From: Primula veris
Taxonomy: Eukaryota; Streptophyta; Magnoliopsida; Ericales; Primulaceae
Reading direction: 5' to 3'
NCBI GenBank assembly: GCA_963682055.1
Contig: OY821743.1
Coordinates: forward strand, 13,923,566-13,987,565
Length of the DNA: 64,000 nucleotides
Shown: positions 1 to 11,230 of the stretch, one piece after another
Position numbering within the stretch: the first letter of the stretch is position 1
Layout of the letters: every line of letters starts with the position of its first letter
Position numbers and translations under genes: made by a program
Notes under the pieces: generated by a model
Told to the model about the DNA's origin: nothing
Databases searched by the model: none
Seen by the model: the letters and a program-made list of their open reading frames with translations, nothing else

Positions 1-563
1 AGAAAGAAAAAGATTTTATTATTACTATTTCGATTACATCTTTATTTTAGTTGTAAGAGATTAACTTCTTGTAATGAACATAATTTTCGAGATTCTATTT
101 AATGAAACTTTTGCTAGAAATTTGAGCTAATTTAATGAGTTATTTAGCGAGTGTTTAATAATTATTTCATTTAGGCTTTGTTTAGCACGTGCCGCCACAC
201 GTGTTATTCAGCCGTGTGATACCCCCGAGTCTGGGTTGAGAGTTTATTTTATTAGAGTTTAGTTTGCTAGAAAGACCCGTACTTTGAGTCTTGGGGACGT
301 TTTGGAGTTGTTGAGTAGTTGTCTTTTATCCTGTTTAATATTATATATAAATGTTTACCTTATTTGAGATTCTTACATGTTGGTCATGTACTTGAGTTAT
401 GAATTGTGGAGTTGTTACGGGTTGTGAACCCTGCGTATTTTATTTTATTTTTATTATGACACGAGCGTTTAAATTCTTATGGTCTTATTGTACGTTTATC
501 ATTTCTGGGTATAGTTGTTTAGAGAGGAAATTTCGGGACGAAATTCTTTTAAGGAGGGTTAGT
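1..563 (+). mobile_element. 3' internal tail of a Ty3/gypsy (Tekay-like) element
   Basis: This stretch lies directly upstream of the LTR at 564. Its last part (about 527-563) holds the phrase TTTCGGGACGAAATTCTTTT followed by a purine-rich AAGGAGGG tract, the usual polypurine tract before a 3' LTR. The same 20-base phrase precedes the 3' LTR of the Tekay-like element near 32920, which links the two families. No integrase or chromodomain coding is readable upstream, so this may be a non-autonomous derivative or a long 3' untranslated region. The rest of the element lies left of the window. Confidence 0.6.
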
Positions 564-1440
564 TGTAACATCCCGAATTTTTATAAGTAATTTTATTTAT
601 GATTTAATTTATCCAAAAACGTTTTATTCAAATTTTACTAAAAACCGGTCACTCGACTAATTTTTAGCCAAAAACCGAAACTCTTCCGAAAAACTTTATT
701 TTAAAAACCTGTTACTAATTTTACTAATAAAAAGGACCCAATAGATTTGTTTCTAAAGATTTGTTATTTTTGAGTAGTAAAACAATAATTTGGATTAAAA
801 GTTAGCTTTTAGAACTTTGGGGACCAAATAGTTCGCTTCCACAAACTTTGTAAAAACAGTTTTTTCTAAACCTAAAATCAGCCCACTTTTCAATGCTTTA
901 AAACCTAAAAATCAGCCAAGAGAGAAAAGAGAGAAAAAGAGAGAAAAAGAGAGAAAAGAGAAGAAGAAGAAGAAGAGGAAGCCACCATTAGCGGGTTCAT
1001 ACCGGAAGCATCTCCACTACGCTCTAAGGTAACGGGGGTTATCCATAGCGACTAGACGAGGGTGTATGTTAGGATTAGGTTTTACGTTCATTATAAATTG
1101 GGGGTTTTTGCCTTTTATATTATTTATGTTCTTAAATTGATAATTGGGGTTTAGTTGTTGTATTTTTAATTCCATTAATTGAATTGTAGAATTTGAGACT
1201 TGAGACTAATTAATTTCGAATTAATGAGATTATGGATGGGTTTGCATGTTTTAAGCGTTGATTATGAGTTATTATGGTTTTTGATAGAATTGGGTAAATT
1301 ATTGTTGAATATAGATGGATTGTAGTTTATGCATACAAGGTGTTTGTTAAAATTTCTGAATGGGTTTTTATGTCGTTGAAGTGATTGGCTAGTTGTGAAT
1401 CTAGCATCTATGATTATGGTTTATGTTGTATTACGTTAAG

Positions 1441-1560
1441 TGACGTATGAGTTATGTTAGTTGAATAGTATAATATTATTGGCCGAGGCCTTAATATTTA
1501 TACGTATGAGATGGTGTTATTTGAATGATTTTATATTATTGGCCGAGGCCTTGTGATTTA
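1441..1560. repeat. 60-bp tandem pair inside LTR
   Basis: Two adjacent 60-base units each carry TATTATTGGCCGAGGCCTT near their ends (GGCCGAGGCC at 1481 and 1541). GGCC-containing inverted symmetry makes each core weakly self-complementary. The pair lies immediately upstream of the 129-bp array. Confidence 0.65.
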
Positions 1561-1570
1561 GCTGTAGTGG

Positions 1571-2205
1571 CAATGGTCTCTGTCTCTCCCTAATTCCGGG
1601 GACAGAAGACGGCCGAGGGGATAGGGAATGACTCGTCTTACGGACCGGGGCGAGTGGCGTTATAGGTCCCAGTGTGCACTATATTTACTTTTATGTTAGC
1701 AATGGTCTATGTCTCTCCCTAATTCCGGGGGCATAAGACGGCCGAAGGGATAGGGAATGACTCGTCTTACGGACTGGGACGAGTGGCGTGAGAGGTCCAA
1801 GTGCGCACTATAAATCTACTTTATGTTGCAATGTTCTATGTCTCTCCCTAATTCCGGGGACAGAAGACGGCCGTGGGGATAGGGAATGACTCGTCTTACG
1901 GACTGGGGCGAGTGGCATGAGAGGTCCTAGTGTGCACTATATTTATTTTTATGTTAGCTATGGTCTCTGTCTCTTCCTAATTCCGGGGACAGTAGACGGC
2001 CGTGGGGATAGGGAATGACTCGTCTTACGGACTGGGACGAGTGGCATGAGAGGTCCAAGTGCGCACTTTAAATCTACTTTTATGTTAGCAATGGTCTCTG
2101 TCTCTTCCTAATTCCGGGGACAGAAGACGGCCGAGGGGATAGGGAATGACCTACCTTACGGACTGGGGTAGGTGGCATGAGAGGTCCATGTTTGTTATAG
2201 ATTTG
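1571..2205. repeat. 129-bp x 5 tandem array with hairpin potential inside LTR
   Basis: Five units start near 1571, 1700, 1829, 1958 and 2089 (spacing 129, 129, 129 and 131). Each has CAATGGTCT, then TCTCCCTAATTCCGGGGACA, then GATAGGGAATGAC and TTACGGAC, and ends near GTGCACTATA (last unit diverged). Each unit can form a 7-bp stem around TTACGGAC and a second stem around CCTAATTCCGG. Unit five has changed both arms of the first stem to ACCTACC/GGTAGGT. The array is GC-rich against an AT-rich LTR. Confidence 0.9.
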
Positions 2206-2712
2206 TGTTGACGTTATTTAATTTATTTAATTCATCCCGTTATAGAATGTTATTATATTTCTTTTTATACGTCGATTATAGTAGTTGTAGAATTTGTGAG
2301 CTCTTGCATCTATGGGATGGAGTGACGGTATTTGTGGTGCCGTCCCGTCTAGTTATGTGCGTGGGACTCACCGTTACAATTTTGTTGTTCAGGTACGTTA
2401 TAGGTTGAGGCTTTTCGTTAGGAGATTTAGCAAGGCATCACATGGGCTCGGGATTTCTTTATGCTGCTTTCATTTTACTTAGACATTTTCGAGGTTGTAG
2501 CCTACGGGCAAATTCATTCGTTCGTTATTTTTAGCTTTTATGAATCCTTATAGCCGCGTTTGGCAAACTTTTTATTTATCCGTTAATTGTTCCTTTAGCT
2601 TGCAAATGTTTTCTTTTTAAATTTTTAATTTCGTACCAACAGGTTCTATTTTCTTTTGTTTTAAAAAGGTCATGTCTCGATATCCGTGTTCTATGGATTT
2701 TGGGGCGTGACA

Positions 2713-3680
2713 TAGAATTAGTGTTATTTAAATGCCGTCAATTCTTTTGGTCAACCTTTCGTTAATACTGCACCTTAATTACTTGTATTGATGTTGTGTT
2801 TACGAAGTTTAAATTTCATGAACTCTGTTTTTGTTGGATTTTATATATCCTAATTTTAGTACCTTTTGTAGTTGGGAACTGGTCATTTGGATATTGGAAT
2901 TACTTGTATATTTTGAGCAACATTTAATTTTATGTACATCAACCGACAAATTAATGTCTTTTTCTGTTGGAAACTTCTCTAACCTTGTGTCTTTTTTCTT
3001 TGAATTGCAAGTAGTTGACAGAGTCACGGTTGTTAAACTTGTACTTCTTCGTGTGTATTAAGCTTAACTGCCATACAATAGAAATTTAAGAAATATTCAC
3101 AATATTTTGTGGTTTTGGGGGGTTAGCAAAGGCTTGTGTCGTTATGCTTCGAACATAAAACATTTTACCGTTGTTGCCCATGTTCGTTGAGTTTAGTAGT
3201 ATTTCACGTAATTTGCAAATTAAACAAAAAAGGTACTTTGCATGGCGTACCTTTATTAGTTATACACTTGTCAAAGTTTTTTCCGAAGGAAACCGTTCTA
3301 ATAGGTTTTGAGTTTGGATTATAAACCATGATGATGTTCATAAAATAGAAACAGAGTAAATCAATGTAACTTTATCATATTTTTTGATGATTGAGTTTAT
3401 GTATACAGGCATGACCAAAAACACCAACTTTTTGAAGAAGTACTATTGCAAACCTGAAAAAGATGATTGGAGTTTTTTTCCCTTGACGGATTCAGAATCG
3501 TTGACTGTATAAAATGGCAAGTCTCTCTTTCTCCTTATGGTATCAAACAACAATTTTCATGAGATCCTTGTGTTCTCGTGTTACTTTTAAGCGTAAATTT
3601 CTATATAGAGCTTTGCTTTCATGCATTCTGTAATTTATCTCAATTTATCATAGATATGAAGTATTCATATTTGCTTCCAA
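2713..3680. other. Intergenic, no gene recognised
   Basis: Short ORFs of 60-76 codons occur on both strands but overlap one another and match nothing I recognise. A short run after an AG at about 3410 reads as a 33-codon peptide starting MTKNTNF, with no supporting context. Confidence 0.5.
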
Positions 3681-4045
3681 CACTACAAGAAAAACTGTCT
3701 GTGTTGACAAAAATAATTCGTCGCCAGAGCCAGAATTTTTTCGGGAGGATACTCAGCCAACGAAGAATTCGTCGGTAAGATTCGTCGGGTTAGGCGTGTC
3801 GAGAATGACCAGATCCGACGAAACTCCAATTTCGTCGCCTAATACACCTTCTGCCGACAAATTTGACAACAAATTATTTTCGTTAGGAAGAACTTCTACC
3901 GACGAAAATTTCGTCGGCCGAGTCAACTATAATATTATTTGAGAATTTGAAGCCGACAAAACATTTCGTCGACTGGAAAACTCGGGACAGAAAATGGATT
4001 TGTCGCTCAAAGCACAAACTAACAAGATATTTTGTAGGTGAATTA
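3681..4045. mobile_element. CACTA (En/Spm-type) transposon end
   Basis: The left boundary CACTACAAGAAAAA at 3681 is the canonical plant CACTA terminal inverted repeat. It is followed by many short subterminal motifs in both orientations (TTCGTCG, CGACGAAA, CCGACAAA) over roughly 300 bases, as expected for transposase-binding subterminal repeats. A matching right terminus TTCTTGTAGTG was not found. TTTTGTAGGTG near 4032 could be a mutated one, which would make this a small deletion derivative. No transposase coding is present. Confidence 0.7.
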
Positions 4046-5514
4046 TCTAAGCAATTTACACAATAATATAACCATTATAAAATACTCCATAAACAATGAT
4101 CGACTAATAAAAATATAAGATGTTCGCAAATTTTACAATTGCAACTAACTAAATGAGAAAACATCAATTAACGGAATAAATTTTGCATTATTGAGTTCAA
4201 GCACGAACTAAATCGTCATGATTCAAAATAAAAAATAAACCACAAACAACAATTTTGGCATAGTTTCCTATACAAAATTTTCATAATAAACGTCTACTTT
4301 CATAAAATCTCATCACAATTTCGGTACAATTTCAGCTTGTTAAGCAAGTTTCGGCACTGTTTCTTCAGCACATTTCAATCAGTTTAGCAGAAATCTCAAC
4401 ATCGAAACAACACCTGCAATAAAACCAAACAAGTTTTTTGTCAAGCAAAACATAATTAAAGAAACACATAAAGAAAATTATAAAATACTGACATTATTAA
4501 ATAAAGCGATGGTAAGGGCAACAAGTCATAGTGCCAAATTAGCTTATTTGAGATTGTATAAAATAAGGCAGCTTATATTAAATTCAGTAAAAATGATAAT
4601 TCAGCTTTATACTTCTAGCTATTTGAGGCCATAAAGAAACTCGAGTTCAAGCTGACAAACCAAATGAAGTAATACTTGAAAAGATAGCTCAGCATAAAAG
4701 AAGCTATTACCAAACAACCTAATACAACTTTCCATAGACAAAACTTGAGCTTTTAAGCTGTAACCAAACAACCCTTAGAGTTCAAGAGAATTTGTATATG
4801 AAAGTCTGTTATACGAAGACGGTAAGTTCATTGACATCTTAAACATATTTATCTAAGACTAATTTTTTTCGCAATTCACGTTTTCTAAAAGTTGTATGTA
4901 GGCAGGTACTTTTCATGAGCAAACTTACTAGCATGAGAATTTCAATTGCATCGTACAAGGTGAAAGTTACAATCTTGCCAGCATTTTTTTTTCGATATCA
5001 GAAATCGGTGTTTCTATATATCCTCAAGAAAACTAAGTAAAAATAAACAAAAAACAGTAATACAAGGTCCCAAAATATCTCCATTCCAGAAACTTATACT
5101 TACCAGTCACTTAATTATCTAGAGGCCAGCAAGCTTTTCGCTTAATGTTTATAATCAAGCCTAATAACATACCAAAGAAGTATCTTCGGAAAACACGCCA
5201 TGAGCATATATTTTCACACAAATAGACCAAAGAAGCATTAAAAACTTACTCAAATATTTAATTAGTAGCATCAGGGGACGAAATATCTTCGGAAAACTAA
5301 GTGGGACGGTTGGCCACTGTGTCTACATAAGCAAAAGAAGAACAGGCAAAGAAATTAAAAGGATTTAAGATTAAAAATAGTAAAAACTAAAGCAACAAAT
5401 TGCCAGTAACATGTTATCATTTTATAGATATGTATTGATGTTACAGAGATGAGTGTGGATCAGATTCTAGCACCACAAACAAAGACAAGTTGAGATAAAT
5501 TACAAGCATGTCTC
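4046..5514. other. Intergenic with a MITE-like patch
   Basis: No gene is visible. Between about 4500 and 4785 there are repeated AGCTTAT/AGCTTTTAAG motifs and two copies of ACCAAACAACC (near 4707 and 4770). These resemble ends of non-autonomous hAT-like elements common in plants, but I could not define both termini. The remainder is AT-rich and unremarkable. Confidence 0.4.
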
Positions 5515-5955
5515 CAGGGGCGAACCAGGGGGTAGCCGTGGCCACCCAGACGGCGATTTTCAATTTTTTTTTTTTTGTGTAATTTAAAATTTTCTAAGAT
5601 ATATAATGGTCCTACTAATTAAACAAAATAGCTCTTGGTGTAGTGATAAAATTGGTTTTAAGATAATGGAATGTTAGAAGTTGAAATCATAGTAGCTGCT
5701 TTTTTTCTAAAAATTTCTATTTTTTATCTTGAAATTACCAAATTTCATAAATGACCATCGTATTTTCCCAAAAAAGATTACTAAAAAAATTATTTTATTG
5801 CACAATACCTTTTGTATTAACTTCATATTTATTTTATACTATGTTAAACATAGAATTTTTTACTTATTTGTATTACACCCTATTTATTTTATCTTCTATT
5901 CGATATATTTTTTTACACTGCGGCTCCCCAAAAAAATCATCCTGGTTCCGTCCAT
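5515..5955. mobile_element. Small non-autonomous element with short TIRs
   Basis: The left end has GGGGCGAACCAGG and the right end has CCTGGTTCCGTCC, which are inverted imperfect repeats of each other. The interior is very AT-rich (T runs and long A/T stretches) while both ends are GC-rich, a usual pattern for short plant elements with GGCGGAGCCAGG-like ends. The overlapping 88-codon ORFs inside are low-complexity and I do not regard them as genes. Target duplication is unclear. Confidence 0.45.
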
Positions 5956-6154
5956 GTATTCTCCAACAATTTTTTTTGGCACAGATACTTGTTAGTCCCA
6001 GACCTTATAATATGTAGGATAACAAAGCTTAATTGAACTTCTAAGTAAGATCACACTTGGAGTTGGAGAGATAAAAACAGACTTCATAGATATTAGAAAT
6101 TTAGAAAAAAACTTGTTTAATAAAATATATCGGTTTTAATAAGGTTTCATATTG

Positions 6155-6431
6155 TTTTTTGGTGCTGAGTGATCAATGACATTCTAGATTTATATTGGAA
6201 TTTGGATTCATGGAATGTCAGGATCAATATATGTCTCTACTAATTCACTATTTCCTATATTAACATCATAAATAATTATAATGGGATGCAATATTTTCAT
6301 CAACAAATTATGACAAATTATCATAATTTGTTGATGAAAAGAAATTGCATCCCATTGTAATAAATCATGATGGTAATACATGAAATAGTGAATTACTATG
6401 AGAATGCCATTGATCACTCAACACCACAAAA
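6155..6431. mobile_element. Foldback MITE-like inverted repeat
   Basis: GGTGCTGAGTGATCAATG near 6161 is the inverted counterpart of CATTGATCACTCAACACC ending near 6425. The arms continue inward (TAATTCACTATTTC against GAAATAGTGAATTA) to a near-perfect centre, where ATTTTCATCAACAAATTATG meets CATAATTTGTTGATGAAAAG around 6312. The left arm carries an extra insertion of a few dozen bases. A transcript could fold into a long hairpin. Confidence 0.75.
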
Positions 6432-7133
6432 ATAATCTCAAATCGTACTAGAAAAAAACAAAAGCTGCATAACCCTTTTACCCAAAATGTAAAAACCCAA
6501 CAACAATGATATACCTTTACTAACAACCATGTTCATTTACAGATAATGGCAAGCCTACTTCAACTACAACGAGAATGTAATTATGACCAAAAAAGGTTTG
6601 CGCTTAAGGTGGATGTCACCGCGATGCACACAATAAGAAAGAGACAAAAATAGTCATTCTTCCAGATAGTTAATTGTCTATACTACTTCATCGCCAACTC
6701 TCCTACACAGCTCACTCATGGGGCCTAAATTGAGGCTCAAGATTGTGTGGTGACACCAGCACCTCCACCACTATAGGGCAATGTGAGTTAAATAGTTGAA
6801 ATGGGTTCGGTTGGGTTAACCCTTGGTTTAGCAACCCCAACCCTACCCAACCCATAAAAGATATTAGGGGTTGGGGTGGGTTGGTTTAAATTTTTTTGAA
6901 CACTCAAGCTTGCTCAACCTGCCCATGTCCGCACAGAATACGTTACATTTTAGGCTTGCGGCATTTTTTCGCACCCCTACATACTAGTGTTATCATATAT
7001 TTGGTATTTGGGTAACCCGCTGTAATCGAATCCCATATACACTAGGTCTGCGTTTGTTCGCAAAGTAGTATAAAGGGGTAGAATTTGTAACTAGTTACTA
7101 TAAGTGGTATAAATAATACCACCATATATGTGT
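6432..7133. other. Intergenic, no gene recognised
   Basis: AT-rich DNA with a patch of GGTTGGGTT-like simple repeats at about 6805-6890, a common dispersed sequence type in plants. No ORF is convincing. Confidence 0.5.
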
Positions 7134-7135
7134 TA

Positions 7136-7370
7136 CTCCATCCGTCTCAAAAGATAGTCTCATATGAAATCACGTGCAAGTTTGACCAGCCAATAATTTA
7201 TATTAAAAATTGTCGGAATGAAAATTTTCAAAATTTAATAATGTAATTTAACTTTTGAACTATATGATTAACTTTTGAAATTTTTCGTTTCGGCAATTTT
7301 AATACATTTTCTTGGCAAATCAAACTTGCACGTGGTTTCGTAAGTGACTATCTTTTTGGGACGGATGGAG
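7136..7370. mobile_element. Stowaway-type MITE (Tc1/mariner)
   Basis: It starts CTCCATCCGTCTCAAAA and ends TTTTGGGACGGATGGAG, the classic Stowaway terminal inverted repeat. A TA dinucleotide flanks it on both sides (7134-7135 and 7371-7372), the expected target duplication. At 235 bp with internal self-complementarity (ACTTGCACGTG / CACGTGCAAG) and no coding, it is a complete non-autonomous element. Confidence 0.92.
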
Positions 7371-7477
7371 TATTAGTTTACCCCTTATTAGCCTAAAATG
7401 TAGTATAAATAGTAGTAGACGTCGCTATAAAATACCAATGACAATTTGTGTATACAAATTTGATATAAGGTGGGTTC

Positions 7478-7643
7478 AGTGTTCTAAAAGGCGCGTGTAG
7501 ACGCAAATCAGGCAACGTCTAGGTTGTAACATAGAAACCTAAGAGATTAGACGGGATGAAGCGGTATTTAAGCAAAATTAGGCTGTGTTAGGCGCTAAAC
7601 GGCCAATTTTGCCTAAAGTCCGTCTTACGGCTTTTAGAACATT
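7478..7643. mobile_element. Small inverted-repeat element
   Basis: AGTGTTCTAAAAGGC at 7478 and GCTTTTAGAACATTGG ending near 7645 are inverted repeats. The interior contains GGCAACGTCTAGG and TTAGGCGCTAAACGG, typical of the GGCG-rich short elements scattered in plant genomes. No coding is present and target duplication is unclear. Confidence 0.5.
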
Positions 7644-8007
7644 GGCTAAAATTACTATTAATACTATATGTATAGTATATCTCTGAGTTACACGAAGCGG
7701 GAGCGGAAGCAGGAGCGGGTGTGCGGAAGCGCATGGTTAGAAAAGGGGGAAGCGCCTAGTGTATTTTTATTTTTTGATATATATTTTAATGTATTTTATA
7801 TTAGTTAAATACATATATAGAACATGTAATATTTTATAGTATTAGGATGATTTATAGTTACATACTTAGTTTTGGGGAAAAAGCATAAGTCTAGTGGGCA
7901 AATAGGATTTTTCATACTATATGATAATAATGAAGAAAAAGATTAAAAAAAAAAGACGGTATGACAGCTCCTCTATCGATATAGCCGTATGGTACTTTAA
8001 GTTTTAT
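7644..8007. other. Intergenic, no gene recognised
   Basis: Contains a purine-rich GCGGGAGCGGAAGCAGGAGC patch near 7698. No gene is visible. Confidence 0.4.
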
Positions 8008-8189
8008 GCTCATCTGACTAAAGTTCGTTTCATAGAATGTGTATTCAGTGTTCTTTAAGTACGTTTGCTTTAAAAAAAATCTCTTCAACAAAAGCTATGC
8101 TCATCTGAGTAAAGTTCGTTTCATAGAATGTGTATTCAGTGTTCTTTAAGTACGTTTGCTTTAAAAAAAATCTCTTCAACAAAAACTAG
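8008..8189. repeat. 91-bp tandem duplication
   Basis: Two units, 8008-8098 and 8099-8189, are nearly identical; one visible early difference is CATCTGACTAAAG against CATCTGAGTAAAG. The same sequence occurs in reverse complement near 23375-23480 and, degraded, near 21900-22010. The duplication therefore arose inside a dispersed or segmentally duplicated sequence and must be recent, given the near identity. Confidence 0.85.
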
Positions 8190-8280
8190 CTTTTTGTAAA
8201 GAACGTTTGCTTTTATAGAACTCTTCAGATGCTGCATATGAGTTTTATGTTATGAGTCATTTCACATGCTTGGTCGCAGG

Positions 8281-8915
8281 AGTTCAACTGAATGGATGAG
8301 AAAGGAAGCGATAGCATGTTAAAGATCGATATTGTTATCGTTTTGCAACTGTTTTCTATTGATAAATTTTATTAAGAATCAAAGTCCATCACAGTCCAAC
8401 TCCTTCGTAACACTCGGGCATTGTTCAATTGAATGGGATGAGAAAGGAGGCGTAATCATTTTTTAATTGTTATGTCGAAATCTTATTGAGAGGATCAAAG
8501 GCCATCACTCCTAACCCTTCTTAAAACCAGAAATTGTTCAATTGAATCGAATGGATGAGAATGATGTGATAGAATGTTGAAGATCAATATTGTTATTGTT
8601 TTTTCAATTGTTATGTCGAAAATCTTATTGAGGATATAAGACCATCACATCCCAATCCCTTCATAAAACTCGGACATTGTTCAAATTGATGAAAAATGAA
8701 GTGATAGCATATTGAAGATCAATATTATTATCGTTTTTTAATTGTTTTGTCAAAAATCTTATTACGAGGATAAAAATGTTATCACAGCCCAATCTCTTCA
8801 TAACATTCGGACATGAGAAAGAATGTGAGAGCACTTTGAAGATAATATTGTTATCATTTTTCAATTGTTATGTCGAAAATCTTATTAACGGGGATTATAG
8901 GCCGTCACGCAAATT
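8281..8915. repeat. Degenerate minisatellite, about five units of 115-140 bp
   Basis: Units begin near 8281, 8422, 8534, 8676 and 8810. Each carries versions of TTCAATTGAATGGATGAG, GAAGATCAATATTGTTATCG, AATTGTTATGTCGAAAATC, and a CCATCAC...CCCAA...CTTCATAACACTCGG stretch. Units differ by substitutions and indels, so the array is old. No coding is evident; ORFs over it are frame accidents of the repeat. Confidence 0.8.
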
Positions 8916-10147
8916 TGTATTACTGAAGTCACTGAAATGCAGTGGCGCTTTACTGTATAAGTTATGTTGAAAAGTTTTACAAGGCATCTTTTGATCAAGT
9001 AATATGATCAAACCGTCTTAACTTTTGCTCTTGCTCCTGCCATGTGGCAAGTTATTTTAGAAGATGACGAAATGAGTAGTATCAGGTTTTTGTTCCTGTC
9101 AAAACTCAAGTGTACGATAATAGTAATTGATCAAGTTGAAAACACTTGAGGTCTGTTAGCGTTTTGTAGTAATTTTGGATTAGGCTTTGCCAGTGGCTAT
9201 TTCTATTGACGGACCAAATGCACAATAATTTAGATTCTCTAGAATATCCAACTTAGAAGAGCTTAAAGTTCTATGCTTCGAGCTTTCATTAACATGAGCT
9301 TTTTCTTGCTGAAAATAGAAACACGTGGCAACAAAAGCTAACATTATAAACACATGAGCATTTAGTGCATTAGCATCGAACCAATATTCAATATTTCTAT
9401 TTATTTTAAATTATTTTGAAACGATTCAAAATGCAGTAAAAGAACATGAAAACGAAAGCTTTATGCTATGTTTAATGTTTCCGGCTTTATGCATATTTCT
9501 AGTTCTGAGCACTCAGGAGGAGAATATTCCACATTATCCCATCATTTTGTTGCTTACAAGTTATAAATTGAGTTGCTCTTTGCTTGTATTCATTTTTGTC
9601 ATATAAAAGCTATAGGGTAGAGGAACTAGACTAACTCTTCAGTACCAAAAATCTTGTTTTTCTTTTGCCTAAAAAATATGACTAAACTAGCTTACCCAGC
9701 TTGAATTGACAAGCTACTCGAGATGACAACAACATTATATAACATTTGCATGCGTATGTTGGCCAATTAAGTAATACATATATAGTGACTTATTAAACTC
9801 TCACTAAATTAAGTAACTTTTAGTGAGTGAATTAAAGTTGTGTCACAGTATCACTACATGAAGGACAATTTGTAGTGCAAGTGGATCAAATATGATATAT
9901 CTGGTAAAGTATTAGCAGAATAATTTCTAATTTGCATTTCAGAAGTTCAATTAACATTTTTACAACGCTAACCAGGACAGAAATTTCTTGAAGGCATCCA
10001 AACTTTATAAAACTATAACATTAAAATTGCGCATAATTATTTCTACTTCGAGAATCTACAAGAGGGGGGCTTCATGTCCTTTCTTAGAAGGTTTATGCCA
10101 CATATACCATTCTCCTTCTTAGTCGAGATTTTGCATGCAATAAACAG
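8916..10147. other. Intergenic, no gene recognised
   Basis: AT-rich DNA without a convincing ORF. At 9853 CACTACA and TGTAGTG face each other across 12 bases, a very short palindrome. Confidence 0.45.
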
Positions 10148-10156
10148 TTAAATTAC

Positions 10157-11215
10157 TTTCTCAAATAGAACTTTCTCAATGTCAGAATCAATTGTTCCTT
10201 GAGTACAATGGGCTAAATAATAGTATGTCTTTGCAACCATGAGAAATGTTTGCTTGATTTGAGGGTCCATTTCTTCCGATGAAGGCGAAACAACTAACTG
10301 CACGAGCTCTTGCATATCTGATTCAATTTGAACCGTCATTTTGCACTTGTCGTTTTCTTGAACCTACCAAAATACGATAAAATATTAATGAATCCATTAA
10401 ACAATTATCTTAAAATGAGATTAGTAAGTCCAGGATTAGGAACAAAAGAAACTATTACACTGAGCAGATTTCTAAACAAAGACACATCGAAGGGGAGTTC
10501 ATTAGAACTTTTCAGACATATAGTAAGGCTAGTTTTGCTGTTGACTTAAAAGATGATAATCTCCATATATTCAGACATTTACAAACGTTTTCCTAACCAG
10601 ATTGGAAAGAACAATTAAGGCGCACTAACTAAACTATGGAATGAGCAACTTATGGAAGTTGGAAAAAAACAGGTCCTTAAGATACAAAAAAAAAAAGTGA
10701 TATTAACTTATGAAGAAGCCCTTGTTGATCAAGTTGACGGAGTCTATGACAAACTATGTTAGTGATGTTGAAGAAATGTTTGTATTGAGAATTTGACGGA
10801 GTTAACGGCTCCTCCGTCCATTGGCCAGCACACAGACTTAAAGTGTGAATCACAAGCTCCGCTTCTTTACCATGCAAGGCGCCTTCTCCTTGCCACATCA
10901 TAATCCATGCTTCCCACTTTATTACCAAGACACAACAATAATCAACATAAGGAATATAGGGTAGCACCAAAAGAAGAAGAAATTATTATAGCTATTGGTT
11001 TCTGTATTCTACAACATTTCTGGCTTAATTTAATTTATCGTAAAAAAAGGGTAATTGTTCATGCTATTGAATTGTATAAGTCATGGTTTAAACTTACCGT
11101 GCCATGTAAGTGGTGTCTTATATCTTTACCGTGTGCCACAAGTGTATCCAAAGAAATCTAGTTCAGGACTCCAACCAGGGTCCTCGCAAGTTTCGATCCT
11201 TTGCCGCTTGTTCGT
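10157..11215 (-). pseudogene. Exon-like remains of an unrecognised gene (minus strand)
   Basis: Three coherent peptide blocks lie on the minus strand. The first (about 11215-11105) is basic (HSKRTSGKGSKLARTLVGVL) and meets an in-frame TAG. The second (about 10921-10715) reads WIMMWQGEGALHGKEAELV, then a Trp/Cys-bearing stretch with CHRLRQLDQQG. The third (10363-10157) follows an AG acceptor, reads through 69 codons including SPSSEEMDPQIKQTFLMVAK and ends at a GTAATT donor. Composition and helix-like pattern suggest pieces of a large alpha-helical protein, but I do not recognise the family. The stop in the first block and the absence of further exons suggest a decayed or truncated gene. The third exon is clean enough that it could be real. 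Confidence 0.45.
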
Positions 11216-11230
11216 TTACTATGCCTGAAC

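Larger units (their letters stand above)
564..2712 (+). repeat. 3' LTR of gypsy element
   Basis: The LTR begins TGTAACATCCCG and ends GGGGCGTGACA, the same TGT...ACA ends as the Tekay-like LTRs at 26465 and 32948. It is about 2.15 kb long. A polypurine tract lies just before it and no primer-binding site follows, so it is a 3' LTR rather than a 5' one. Target-site duplication cannot be tested because the left end is outside the window. It contains two tandem arrays, annotated separately, and a CT/GA-rich stretch at about 920-975. Confidence 0.8.

Noticed and set aside
2809..3778. Several 60-76 codon ORFs on both strands
   Set aside because: They overlap each other in AT-rich DNA, have no family features and no splice context.
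5729..6017. Two overlapping 88-codon ORFs
   Set aside because: Very hydrophobic low-complexity translations inside a short non-autonomous element; frames overlap.
6805..6890. Telomere-like GGTTGGG repeats
   Set aside because: Irregular and not TTTAGGG; common simple sequence in plant intergenic DNA.
9853..9878. CACTACA...TGTAGTG palindrome as a mini CACTA element
   Set aside because: Only 26 bases, no subterminal repeats and no target duplication; chance is likely.
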